The notes below the pieces were generated by a model, which searched no databases, was not told where the DNA came from, and saw only the letters and a list, made by a program, of their open reading frames with translations. The translations under genes and the position numbers were made by a program. Shown here piece by piece: positions 37,214-46,638 of a DNA stretch of 64,000 bases. Position 1 is the first letter of the stretch, and each line of letters starts with the position of its first letter. The stretch covers positions 1-64,000 of the forward strand of contig JADFXB010000007.1 of assembly GCA_015233935.1 (NCBI GenBank), read 5' to 3'. The stretch is from Magnetococcales bacterium (GTDB lineage: Bacteria; Pseudomonadota; Magnetococcia; Magnetococcales; JADFXB01).

Positions 37214-39952
37214 ATGGCGACTCCTCCCCACCTTCTTCCCATGATTGACGCCCAGATTTCCATCCACATCGATGGTCGCATGGTAGAGTGCTCCCCCTCC
37301 ACCACCCTGTTGGAAGCCATTCGGCAAGCAGGCGGTGAGGTTCCCACCCTGTGCTCCACTCCCTGGTTTGCCCGGCATGGCACCTGCCGTCTGTGTCTGG
37401 TGCAGGTGGAAGGAGGCGGGATGGTGGCCGCCTGTCACCATGCCGTGGTTGCAGGAGACCGCTATATCAGCCAATCCGAAGAATTGGAACACTATCGAAG
37501 GCAGACCGTCGCCTTCCTGCTGGAAGGACACCCCTCCTGTTCCCTCTGTCCCAGCCATGGTCTGTGTCGATTGGAAGTCTATGCCCGTCGCTATGATCTG
37601 GTGCAGGATTCCACCACCATTGCTGAATCCCCACTGGCCCATCCCCTGATAGCCTTTTACCCCAACCTGTGCATCCAGTGCGGCCTCTGCCGTCGCGCCT
37701 GTAGCGATGTACAAGGGGAAGATGTATTGGGGTTGCTGCAACGGGGTGAGGAGTTATCCGTCTCCTGCCAGCAAAGCCACGATCTGGAAGCCTCCGGCTG
37801 CGTCTCCTGCGGGGCCTGCCTGCAAGTCTGCCCCACCCGCGCCCTGGCCCCCCGGCTGGAAGAAAACCGCGCCGCCCACCGCCAAGTCACCACCACCTGC
37901 GTCTATTGCGCCGTGGGGTGTCAGTTGACCATGGAGGTGGCGGATGAAACCCTGCTGCGAGTCACACCAGACTTTCATGGCTCTCCCAATCGGGGCCACA
38001 GTTGTGTTAAAGGCCGCTTTGGCCAAGCCTTTGCCATGGCCGCAGACCGGCTCACCCGTCCCCTGTTGCGCACCCCCCAAGGGGATTGGCAGGAAATTGC
38101 CCTGCCCGACGCCCTGGAACTCATCGCCCGAAAATATGATGAACTGCGGCAAAAAAAGGATCCCTACGCCTTCGCCGCCATCAGCTCCGCCCGGTGTACC
38201 AACGAAGAAAATTATTTACTGCAAAAGTTTACTCGTGTGGTCATGGGTTCCAACTCGGTGGACAACTGCGCACGGGTCTGTCACAGCCCCTCCGCCTACG
38301 CCCTGGGGGCCGCCCTGGGGACCGGAGCAGGGGCCTACCGGCTGGAAGATATCGAACAGGCAGGTTTGATCCTCCTATTCGGGGCCAATCCCTCGGAAGC
38401 CCACCCGGTGATCGGTGCCCGCATACGCCAGGCAGTCAAAAAAGGTTGCCAACTGCTGGTGGTGGACCCACGACGCACCTCCCTTGCCCGTTTGGCTCAT
38501 CTGCATGTGGCCATTCGTCCCGGTGGCAATCTGCCCTTCCTCAATGCCATGCAACAGGTCATTTTGACCGAAGGGTGGTGCGATCAAACGTTTCTCGCCC
38601 ACCACGCCAGCAACCAGACCGCCTGGCAAGAATCCCTGCAAGGCTGCACCCCGGAATGGGCCGCCCCCCTGTGCGGGGTGGACGCCTCCCTCATCCGCCA
38701 GGCCGCCCACCTCTACGCCCACAGTAAGAAGGCACTCATCTTGTGGGGATTGGGGGTGACCGAATCCTGCCAGGGATCCCTCACCGCCTTTGCCCTGGTC
38801 AACCTGGCCATCATCACCGGCAATCTGGGCAAACCAGGAGCCGGGGCCGGTCCCATTCGCGGCCAAAACAATGTGCAAGGGGCCTGCGACATGGGTGCCC
38901 TGCCCAATGTCTTTTCCGACTATCGCCCACTGGCCAACCCCCTTGCCCGTCAAGAGCACCTGTCCCTGTGGGGTGTCTTGCCCCCGGAGGCCGCCGGATA
39001 TCGCATCGGCGACATGTGGGATGCCGCTCTGGCGGGACGACTCCATATGATGCATGTGATGGCCCAGGATGTGGTGCAATCGGACCCGGATGTGGTGCGG
39101 GTGGTGCAGGCCCTGCAATCCCTGGATTTTCTGGTTGTGCAGGATTTGTTTTTATCGGAAACCGCCCGCCTGGCCTCCGTGGTTTTGCCCGCCGCTTCCT
39201 ATCTGGAAAAAGAGGGAACCTTTGTCAACAGCGACCGGCGTATTCAACGGGTGCGTCAGGTAATCGCCCCTCCTGAAGGGGTGTGGAGCGATGGAGCCTT
39301 GATCCTGGATATCGCCCGCCGCATGGGGGTTAAACTGATGGCCGATGACTGGGCACCCGGAGTTGTGGATGCCGCCGCCATCATGGATGAAATCGCCTGT
39401 CTCTCTCCCAACTGGTCCGCCGTGAGTTACCCCAAACTGGAAGAGCAGGGATTTCTGCAATGGCCATGCACCTATGACCGCCCCCAGGGCACCAGTCTGC
39501 TGCATGAGGGAGGGGTGTTCATGGGCAAACCCGCCCGTCTTACCCCCACCCCCTGGCAACCATCCGCCAGTGCCACGCCAGAGGATCATTATCCCTTACT
39601 GCTCACCACCGGGCGCATGCTGGCCCATTACAATGTGAGCACCATGACCCGCCGCACCCCCATTCAACGGCTGAAAATGGCCCAGGAGGAGCGTTTGCGC
39701 ATCCATCCCACCGATGCCCAACGCTATGGGGTCGGTCAAGGGGATCGGGTGCGGGTGATCTCTCCTTATGGTCAGGTGGAGGTCAAGGCGGAAATCAGCG
39801 AAGAATCCCCAGTTGGCGTGGTCTTTATGACCTTTCATTTTGCGGAAACCCGAACCAACCTGCTCATCGGCCCGGAAGCCGATGCCATCACCCGCTGTCC
39901 CCAATACAAGGTTACCGGGGTACGGCTGGAGGTGGTGTCGTCTGCTCCGTAG
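37214..39952 (+). CDS. Formate dehydrogenase-like alpha subunit (2Fe-2S, 4Fe-4S, molybdopterin domains)
   Basis: N-terminal 2Fe-2S CSTPWFARHGTCRLC; CIQCGLCRRACSDVQG, CVSCGACLQVCPTRA; CVYCAVGCQLTM; MopB core SARCTNEENYLLQKFTRVVMGSNSVDNCARVCHSPS. Confidence 0.9.
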   Translation: MATPPHLLPMIDAQISIHIDGRMVECSPSTTLLEAIRQAGGEVPTLCSTPWFARHGTCRLCLVQVEGGGMVAACHHAVVAGDRYISQSEELEHYRRQTVAFLLEGHPSCSLCPSHGLCRLEVYARRYDLVQDSTTIAESPLAHPLIAFYPNLCIQCGLCRRACSDVQGEDVLGLLQRGEELSVSCQQSHDLEASGCVSCGACLQVCPTRALAPRLEENRAAHRQVTTTCVYCAVGCQLTMEVADETLLRVTPDFHGSPNRGHSCVKGRFGQAFAMAADRLTRPLLRTPQGDWQEIALPDALELIARKYDELRQKKDPYAFAAISSARCTNEENYLLQKFTRVVMGSNSVDNCARVCHSPSAYALGAALGTGAGAYRLEDIEQAGLILLFGANPSEAHPVIGARIRQAVKKGCQLLVVDPRRTSLARLAHLHVAIRPGGNLPFLNAMQQVILTEGWCDQTFLAHHASNQTAWQESLQGCTPEWAAPLCGVDASLIRQAAHLYAHSKKALILWGLGVTESCQGSLTAFALVNLAIITGNLGKPGAGAGPIRGQNNVQGACDMGALPNVFSDYRPLANPLARQEHLSLWGVLPPEAAGYRIGDMWDAALAGRLHMMHVMAQDVVQSDPDVVRVVQALQSLDFLVVQDLFLSETARLASVVLPAASYLEKEGTFVNSDRRIQRVRQVIAPPEGVWSDGALILDIARRMGVKLMADDWAPGVVDAAAIMDEIACLSPNWSAVSYPKLEEQGFLQWPCTYDRPQGTSLLHEGGVFMGKPARLTPTPWQPSASATPEDHYPLLLTTGRMLAHYNVSTMTRRTPIQRLKMAQEERLRIHPTDAQRYGVGQGDRVRVISPYGQVEVKAEISEESPVGVVFMTFHFAETRTNLLIGPEADAITRCPQYKVTGVRLEVVSSAP

Positions 39953-40409
39953 CAGGAGAAGGAAGTTGCAGCTCCACCTGGGTGGTAAATTCCTGGCGAT
40001 GGCTCACCTCCCCCTCCAGAATCACCTCCCCAGCCGGGGTGTAAGCGGTGCGGGTTTGCATCTTTTTTCCCCAATAATGGACCACCAGCATGGCTGCCAA
40101 CTGGCGAACGAAGGGAATGAGCAACAGTAACGCCAGAATGTCGGAGAGAAAGCCGGGAAAGGCAAACAACAGCCCTGCCAGTAACAACAATCCCCCTTCC
40201 ACCAAATCCAACCCCACCCCCTGATTTTGGTGCAACTTGCCCACCAGACCGGTCAGCGTTGCAATCCCTTCTGCCTTGGTCCACTGAATGCCGATCAAGG
40301 CAATCAAGATCAAGGCCACCAGGGTTTCCAATACCCCCATGGCATCCATCACTTGACCAATACCATAAAACTCGGCAAAGATGAAAAGAAGAATACCCAG
40401 CAGGATCAT
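39912..40409 (-). CDS. fxsA: FxsA family membrane protein
   Basis: TM segments and LLLLAGLLFAFPGFLSDILALLLLIPFVR. Confidence 0.85.
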   Translation of the reverse strand: MILLGILLFIFAEFYGIGQVMDAMGVLETLVALILIALIGIQWTKAEGIATLTGLVGKLHQNQGVGLDLVEGGLLLLAGLLFAFPGFLSDILALLLLIPFVRQLAAMLVVHYWGKKMQTRTAYTPAGEVILEGEVSHRQEFTTQVELQLPSPATEQTTPPPAVPR

Positions 40410-41368
40410 GGGGTTTGCTCCGGGTTGCGCTTGCGGTCGATTATTTTCAAGAGTGCATACAAGGTGGCCATGTGGGGGGTTGCCAGTTGGTGTTTCCTGG
40501 CCAATGCCAGGGGGGTTCCCAAAATGGCTTCCACTTCCAGGGCACGTCCCTCTTCATAGTCCAACAACATGCTGGTGCGATAGGGGGTCATTTTCAGGGT
40601 ATCCGTCAAATTGCGCTCCACCACCTCTTCCGACAAGGGGTAGCCTTCAGCAGCGGCAATTTGCAACACCTCTTCCATCACCTGACGCGCCAGCAAAGCG
40701 GCGGCGGGTTCTTCCATAATTTGCCGGGTGGTGGCCTGGGCCAAGACCGATATGGGATTATACGGTGCATTCCATACCAGCTTGCGCCAACGCTCCCCAG
40801 CCACCTGCTGGGAGACCCGACAGGGAATGCCCGCCTTTTCAAACAAAACGGCCAAGCGATCCGCCATTTCCGATTCACCTGCCGGATAGGGACCAATAAC
40901 CAGGCGTCCATAGTCCAAATGGGTGATTTCCCCCGGTGCGGTGCGATTGAGGCAGGTAAACGCCAACCCACTGATTAATTCATGATGGGGAAAAGCTGCC
41001 TGTAACGGTTTTTCCACATCGATACCATTCTGCAATAAAAACAATACGGTATGCGGAGAAAGCAAGGGAGCAATCAAGGTTTGCAGGTGAATTTCCGGCA
41101 GAGCTTTGAGGGCGATAAAGACCACATCGGCCTCCCCCTGATATTCATGGGCTTGCCCGATAACCTGGCGGGGTTTAAAGTGAAATGTGCCACTCGCCTG
41201 GTGGATGAGGAGTCCGCGTTGACGCACCACCGCCAGGTCGGATCGACACATAAGGGCGACATCGGCCCCGGCGCGATGAAGTTGGGCGGCATAAAATCCC
41301 CCCACCGCTCCCACACCAACGGTTACCACCCGCAAAGGTTGTTGAGGGTTGGTTTGGTAATCCTTCAT
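40406..41368 (-). CDS. 2-dehydropantoate 2-reductase (ApbA/PanE family)
   Basis: VVTVGVGAVGGFYAAQLHRAGADVALMCR; WRKLVWNAPYNPISVLAQATTRQIMEEP; ATGA overlap with fxsA. Confidence 0.9.
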   Translation of the reverse strand: MKDYQTNPQQPLRVVTVGVGAVGGFYAAQLHRAGADVALMCRSDLAVVRQRGLLIHQASGTFHFKPRQVIGQAHEYQGEADVVFIALKALPEIHLQTLIAPLLSPHTVLFLLQNGIDVEKPLQAAFPHHELISGLAFTCLNRTAPGEITHLDYGRLVIGPYPAGESEMADRLAVLFEKAGIPCRVSQQVAGERWRKLVWNAPYNPISVLAQATTRQIMEEPAAALLARQVMEEVLQIAAAEGYPLSEEVVERNLTDTLKMTPYRTSMLLDYEEGRALEVEAILGTPLALARKHQLATPHMATLYALLKIIDRKRNPEQTP

Positions 41369-41400
41369 AGCATCATTCCACAAGAGGAGTTGAACACACC

Positions 41401-41712
41401 ATGAAACATGCCTTGCTGGTGATCGGCCTGATAATGGCCTTGGCGTCGTTTTCCCATTCCGCTCATGCGGCGGCCAATTTGGAAAATGGCAAAAAGCTTC
41501 ATGAGGAAAAATGTAAAGGATGCCATGCCGGACGCTTCGGAAACAATGGCGATGATATCTATACCCGTTTTGACCACCGGGTGGATAGTATGAAAAAATT
41601 ATCCAGCCAAGTGGCCTTTTGCAGTCAACAGACGGGTGCCCAATGGTTTGACGAGGAAGTGGCCGATGTCACGGCCTATTTAAACGAAACCTTTTACAAG
41701 TTTGGCAAATAG
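41401..41712 (+). CDS. Small periplasmic monoheme cytochrome c
   Basis: Signal peptide ...SHAAHA-AAN; NGKKLHEEKCKGCHAGRFG (CxxCH). Confidence 0.85.
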   Translation: MKHALLVIGLIMALASFSHSAHAAANLENGKKLHEEKCKGCHAGRFGNNGDDIYTRFDHRVDSMKKLSSQVAFCSQQTGAQWFDEEVADVTAYLNETFYKFGK

Positions 41713-41715
41713 CCC

Positions 41716-42732
41716 TCAAAAGGCGATACGCTTCCAGTCGGGATTAAAGGGCAGGACCCGGTTCCTGCCCGAATTTTTGGCATGATAAAGGGCCTGATCG
41801 GCACATTCGATCAAGGCGGATGGGGTCATGCGTTGGGGAATGGGATCGTTGATGTTTAATTCCGCCACCCCCAGACTAACCGTTAATGGGGTGCCATCCG
41901 GGCGTTGAAGGCTTTTTTCCACCTGTCCCCGCAATCTTTCCGCAATGCGCATACCATTTTCTTGGTCGGTTTCCGGCAAGACGATGACAAACTCCTCCCC
42001 CCCAATCCTGGCCACCAAATCGCTGGGACGATGATTTTCTTTGAGCAGGCCCGCCAGCTCCTGCAAAATACGGTCGCCCTCCAAATGACCGAACTCATCG
42101 TTGATGGACTTGAAATGGTCAATGTCCATGATGATCAACGAAAGAGGGTGGGATAACCGGTAGGTGTTGCGAATTTCGTGTTCCAAAAATTCCATGAGAA
42201 TACGCCGGGTGAAAAGACCGGTGAGGGGATCATGGAAGGCGATATCGGTCAAACGTTGCTGCATCTCCCCCACCGCATTGGCAATGCGGTTGATCAAGGT
42301 CCACACCATGTTATAAGCACAGGTACGCTCTGACTGGGAGCACTGTTGCACCTGTTGGTGAAAGCCGGTGAGAAACCGCCATACCACCTCGGCAGCGGCT
42401 CCGTCCAGGATATGAATGGGTTTGGTCACCTCCCGGGTGAGCATGTGACGCTGGGTGAGAGAGCTGTGGGTGACGTTGATCAGCCAGTCCATCTCCTGAT
42501 TGGCGATCATGTCGGAGACGTTGGTGAAAATGGGCACGTGCAGGGTTTTGGCCTTGGAAAGACCGGGGGCCTTGGGATCCAGGTCGCAAATACCCACCAC
42601 CTGCACCTTGGGCAGGTCCATTAATACTTGCAGCAAGGACCAACCGCCACGCCCAGCCCCCACAATGCCAATGCGTAATTTGACATCGGTATGGGCCGAG
42701 TAGGGACGATTTAAGGAAGAATCCTGAGTCAT
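41716..42732 (-). CDS. Rossmann-fold domain fused to GGDEF diguanylate cyclase
   Basis: KLRIGIVGAGRGGWSLLQVLMDLPKVQVVGICDLD (GxGxxG) followed by DPLTGLFTRRILMEFLEHE...DHFKSINDEFGHLEGDRIL...ARIGGEEFVIVLPETD (GGEEF). Confidence 0.9.
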   Translation of the reverse strand: MTQDSSLNRPYSAHTDVKLRIGIVGAGRGGWSLLQVLMDLPKVQVVGICDLDPKAPGLSKAKTLHVPIFTNVSDMIANQEMDWLINVTHSSLTQRHMLTREVTKPIHILDGAAAEVVWRFLTGFHQQVQQCSQSERTCAYNMVWTLINRIANAVGEMQQRLTDIAFHDPLTGLFTRRILMEFLEHEIRNTYRLSHPLSLIIMDIDHFKSINDEFGHLEGDRILQELAGLLKENHRPSDLVARIGGEEFVIVLPETDQENGMRIAERLRGQVEKSLQRPDGTPLTVSLGVAELNINDPIPQRMTPSALIECADQALYHAKNSGRNRVLPFNPDWKRIAF

Positions 42733-43274
42733 GGAAATGTTCCCTGCCGGGAGACAAGGGCTTGTTGCAGGATGGTGGCATCATCAGGGGAGAAGGCCAC
42801 CAGCAGTACCCGTTCCATGGCACTTGGAAATTCCTGTAAAAACCCTTGAATGGTATCCACGGCAATGCTGGCGGCCTCTTCCTTGGGGTAGCCATAAATG
42901 CCGGTACTAATGCCTGGGAAGGCAATGGAGGTAACACCGTTTTGCCGCGCTACCTGCAAACAATTCCGGTAACAGGCGGCAAGATTTGCCGCTGGATTGG
43001 GATCCCGATCATAAATAGGCCCCACCGTATGGATCACATAACGGGCCGCCAGTTGACCACCGGTGGTCATCACCGCCTGACCCGTGGGTAGCCCCTGGGG
43101 ATATTTTTCTTTTCGCAAGCGTTGGCAGGCATCCAGAATAGCGGGACCGCCTGCACGATGGATGGCCCCATCCACACCGCCCCCACCCAACAGGGAGCTG
43201 TTGGCTGCATTGACGATGGCATCCACCGTGAGTCGGGTAATATCTCCTGTGATCACCTGGATTGATGTGCTCAT
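42729..43274 (-). CDS. Macrodomain protein (O-acetyl-ADP-ribose deacetylase-like)
   Basis: IQVITGDITRLTVDAIVNAANSSLLGGGGVDGAIHRAGG...SIAFPGISTGIYGYPKEEAASIA; ATGA overlap with downstream GGDEF gene. Confidence 0.93.
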   Translation of the reverse strand: MSTSIQVITGDITRLTVDAIVNAANSSLLGGGGVDGAIHRAGGPAILDACQRLRKEKYPQGLPTGQAVMTTGGQLAARYVIHTVGPIYDRDPNPAANLAACYRNCLQVARQNGVTSIAFPGISTGIYGYPKEEAASIAVDTIQGFLQEFPSAMERVLLVAFSPDDATILQQALVSRQGTFP

Positions 43275-43451
43275 ACCCTCTCGCCCCTCCAACCAACCTG
43301 TCATCTTTGAATGATTGACCATACTAATGGAAATGACAAGCAAGGCTTATGCAAAATTCGCCAGAATGTAAAAAATTTTTTCCATTCTGGCATCGGAGTT
43401 GCTGGTCTGTTCCCCAGGAGTAAAATCTATCTGGTAGGAAAGGACAGGGCC

Positions 43452-44183
43452 ATGATTCAAGGTTTGATCTCTCCCATGGCGGGGTTGCCTTTAGCACCGG
43501 GTAGCACCATGGGGGCTACCGGCGGTGGAATGCCCTTTGTGGAAATGCTGAATTCGGCCATGCAACGCTCATCGCAAGTACCGGATGGTCAACCGTTGCC
43601 CAGTCAGACTGTCAATATGTTGGCACAAGCCATGATGGCGGCCTTGTTGCAGACCGGCAGTTTTGGGGGTGGTGGTCTTTCCATGCCGTCCATGGGTTAT
43701 CGCTTACAAAGTCTGCCGGGATTTCAACCGCAAGGTGTGGGAAGCCAGCCCACCAATCCTCCACCTCCCGACATTTCTCCGCTGCCCACCAACGGGGAGC
43801 AACGTTATGAGGCCATCATCCGGCAAGCTGCCCGTCGCTATGGGGTGGATGAATCCTTGATCAAGGCGGTGATTCAGACTGAGAGCAGTTTCAACCCGCA
43901 GGCGGTTTCCCATGCCGGGGCAGAGGGACTTATGCAATTGATGCCTGCCACAGCGGCAGAGCTGGGGGTGCAGGATTCTTTTAATCCCGAGCAGAATATC
44001 ATGGGGGGAACCCAATATTTGAGTCGTCTGCTCAGCCGTTACCAGGGCAATACCCGGTTGGCTCTATCGGCCTATAATTGGGGCATGGGCAATGTGGAGC
44101 GCAATCCGGAAAAAATGCCAACAGAAACCCGCAACTATGTATCCCGCATCATGGGCATGCTGGAGGGTGGTTCCGCCGCCTGA
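43452..44183 (+). CDS. SLT-domain lytic transglycosylase
   Basis: AARRYGVDESLIKAVIQTESSFNPQAVSHAGAEGLMQLMPATAAELGV...NIMGGTQYLSRLLSRYQGNTRLALSAYNWG. Confidence 0.92.
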   Translation: MIQGLISPMAGLPLAPGSTMGATGGGMPFVEMLNSAMQRSSQVPDGQPLPSQTVNMLAQAMMAALLQTGSFGGGGLSMPSMGYRLQSLPGFQPQGVGSQPTNPPPPDISPLPTNGEQRYEAIIRQAARRYGVDESLIKAVIQTESSFNPQAVSHAGAEGLMQLMPATAAELGVQDSFNPEQNIMGGTQYLSRLLSRYQGNTRLALSAYNWGMGNVERNPEKMPTETRNYVSRIMGMLEGGSAA

Positions 44184-45169
44184 AGCCAGCCTGCCAACTC
44201 CTCTTTGATCAGGGTGGTCAGAGCGGCCACCCAAGCGGCCTCGCTGTTGAGACAGGGAACGGTGGCATAGAATTCACCACCGGCTGCCAGGAAGCTCTCC
44301 TTGCCAGTGTGACCAATCTCTTCCAAGGTTTCCAGACAATCGGCAGCAAAGCCAGGGGTGACCACAACCACCTGTTTGATGCCCTGTTCCGGTAAAATCC
44401 GTAAAAGTTCATCGGTGGCGGGTAACAGCCAGGGTTCCTTGCCGAAGCGGGATTGATAGCTCAAACGCCATTGATGGGGAACCAGGTCCAATTGACTGGC
44501 CAGCAAACGGGCGGTTGCTTCGCAATGGATTGCATAGGGGTCGCCCTGGTCCACATAACGTTGGGGCAATCCGTGAAAGGAGATCAACAGGTGGGCCTCT
44601 GGGGAGGCGTTTAAATAGGGTCGCACACTGGTGGCAAGGGCGGCGATGTAGGCCGGGTGGTCGTAATAGGGTAGCGCGGTGCGACTGGCCGGCGTGAGAG
44701 GCAAATCCGCCAGCAGGGCATGAAATCGGGCATGACAAGAGGCGGTGGTGGTCCCGGAATATTGGGGAAACAGGGGAAACAATAAAATGCCTGCCACCTT
44801 TTGTTCATAAAGTTCTGCCACCACCTGGTCAAGGGAGGGTTGACCATAGCGCATGGCATGGCGCACCAGAAGCTGGGGATGGTGCAGGGATTGGGCAACG
44901 GCAGCGGTCAACTGGCGGGTATGGTAAAACAAAGGCATCCCCTGACCAGGAATTTGAATTTTTTCATAGAGGGGACGCAAACGGCGGGGACGGCGGCGGG
45001 AGATGATGCCAAACAGCAAGGGCAACCACCACCAGCGCGGGGCGTCCACCACCCGTTGATCTTGCAAAAATTCTCTTAAAAATGCCCCAATATCGGCCTC
45101 ACGGGTGCTGGCGGGGGCACCCAATTGCATTAAAACAACGCCAAAGGTGGGAGAATGGTCGCTTGTCAT
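44135..45169 (-). CDS. hemH: Ferrochelatase
   Basis: GVVLMQLGAPASTREADIGAFLREFLQDQRVV; LLFPLFPQYSGTTTASC; LISFHGLPQRYVDQGDPY; VVVVTPGFAADCLETLEEIG. Confidence 0.96.
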   Translation of the reverse strand: MTSDHSPTFGVVLMQLGAPASTREADIGAFLREFLQDQRVVDAPRWWWLPLLFGIISRRRPRRLRPLYEKIQIPGQGMPLFYHTRQLTAAVAQSLHHPQLLVRHAMRYGQPSLDQVVAELYEQKVAGILLFPLFPQYSGTTTASCHARFHALLADLPLTPASRTALPYYDHPAYIAALATSVRPYLNASPEAHLLISFHGLPQRYVDQGDPYAIHCEATARLLASQLDLVPHQWRLSYQSRFGKEPWLLPATDELLRILPEQGIKQVVVVTPGFAADCLETLEEIGHTGKESFLAAGGEFYATVPCLNSEAAWVAALTTLIKEELAGWLQAAEPPSSMPMMRDT

Positions 45170-45438
45170 GTGTGTTTGAGTTCGTTGGCAATGCGTTCCA
45201 CGATTTGGGCAAACTCTGCAGCCCTTGCTCCTTGATCAAAGGAAGGATCAAGATGGGCGGCATCGTATTGCAAAAGGGCCAGAAAGGTGGCCCTGTCTCC
45301 CTGATAAGTGATCAAACGGGGTTGCCCTCCTCCCACCGGATTCAATCGATTATCCTGGCCGGAGATGGTCTTGATGCCATTTTTCACACAGCGACGGATC
45401 AAACGTTCCATGGGAGTGGATTCATCACGACGGCTCAT
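45166..45438 (-). CDS. Small hypothetical protein translationally coupled to hemH
   Basis: 90 aa ORF with ATGA overlap into hemH start. Confidence 0.6.
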   Translation of the reverse strand: MSRRDESTPMERLIRRCVKNGIKTISGQDNRLNPVGGGQPRLITYQGDRATFLALLQYDAAHLDPSFDQGARAAEFAQIVERIANELKHT

Positions 45439-45568
45439 GAGTTGCTCCTGATTCGGTACCGGTTTGTTTCTGCTTCTTTAAGGGTACTAACATTACTTGA
45501 AACTTTCTTGGACAGAAATGAAAATATTTTGCTAATATCAAGTAGGAGCAAGGAGGGAAAAAAAGGTT

Positions 45569-45596
45569 CAACCTCCTGTCTTTTGCAGCCGATAAG
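45569..45596 (+). promoter_or_regulatory. Candidate sigma28 (FliA) promoter upstream of flagellin
   Basis: Exact -10-type gccgataa at 45589-45596 with a weak -35-like tcaa 16 bp upstream; flagellin ATG at 45752. Confidence 0.35.
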
Positions 45597-45751
45597 AAGG
45601 ATAATCCCGGTATGGACGGGGTGCTGACATGGGCTGTATTATTTTTTCTATGCAAAGGGTAGAGTTGGCCCCACCAAAAGTACAACTCCTTGATGCCATG
45701 GATGGCCGCAAGAGCTTGATATAGTAGAATTTAACATGGAGGACTCCGATT

Positions 45752-46579
45752 ATGGCCATGTACATCAACACCAACGTGGCATCTCTGAATGCGCGGCGGA
45801 ATCTGGAAAAATCGACCAACGTTTTAGGTAAAACCTTCAATCGGTTGGCATCGGGACTGCGGATTAATTCTGCGGCGGATGATGCGGCTGGTTTGGCCAT
45901 TACCATGCGCATGACCTCTCAGGTCCGCGGCCTCAATCAAGCCCAACGCAACGCCAATGATGGGGTATCCCTGGTGCAGGTTGCGGAAGGTGCCCTGGAA
46001 GAAACCACCGCAGCCTTGCAACGGATGCGTGAACTGGCGGTACAGGCTGGCAACGACATCTACTCCTCTGCAGATCGTTCCAATCTGCAAAAGGAGATCG
46101 GCCAGCTGTTGAGCGAAGTACAACGCATTGCCACCCAGACCCAGTTCAATGGCATGTCCCTGTTGACCGGCTCCTTTGACAATAAAATGTTTCAGGTGGG
46201 TGCCTTTTCTGGTCAGGTGATCTCTTTCTCTATCCTGGCGGCCTCCAATGCAGCGTTGGGTATCAGCGGAACCACCCAAATCGACGTTTCCACTTATGGA
46301 GCAGCCTCCACCGCCATTGCACAGATTGACAAGGCGTTGAGCAGTATCAGCGATCTGCGGGCCAATTTGGGTGCGGTGCAAAACCGTTTTGAATCCACCA
46401 TCGCCAACCTGGCCAATGTGGTGGAAAATATTTCCGCAGCACGCTCTCGTATTGAGGATGCGGACCTGGCGGATGAAACTTCCCGACTGACCAAGAACTC
46501 TATTCTACAGCAGGCTGGAACAGCCATTCTGGCCCAGGCCAACCAGCAACCCCAGTTAGCCTTGCAATTACTCGGTTAA
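45752..46579 (+). CDS. Flagellin
   Basis: MAMYINTNVASLNARRNLEKSTNVLGKTFNRLASGLRINSAADDAAGLAI...ARSRIEDADLADETSRLTKNSILQQAGTAILAQANQQPQLALQLLG. Confidence 0.97.
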   Translation: MAMYINTNVASLNARRNLEKSTNVLGKTFNRLASGLRINSAADDAAGLAITMRMTSQVRGLNQAQRNANDGVSLVQVAEGALEETTAALQRMRELAVQAGNDIYSSADRSNLQKEIGQLLSEVQRIATQTQFNGMSLLTGSFDNKMFQVGAFSGQVISFSILAASNAALGISGTTQIDVSTYGAASTAIAQIDKALSSISDLRANLGAVQNRFESTIANLANVVENISAARSRIEDADLADETSRLTKNSILQQAGTAILAQANQQPQLALQLLG

Positions 46580-46638
46580 ACCCAAGGCTTGACGGACCAA
46601 CTGCACAGGGAAGGCTGAACCAATAGAGGAGAAATAAG

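Noticed and set aside
38260-38300. Possible selenocysteine (in-frame TGA) in the formate dehydrogenase-like protein
   Set aside because: The active-site position reads Cys (VDNCARVCHSPS) and the ORF is continuous with no in-frame TGA
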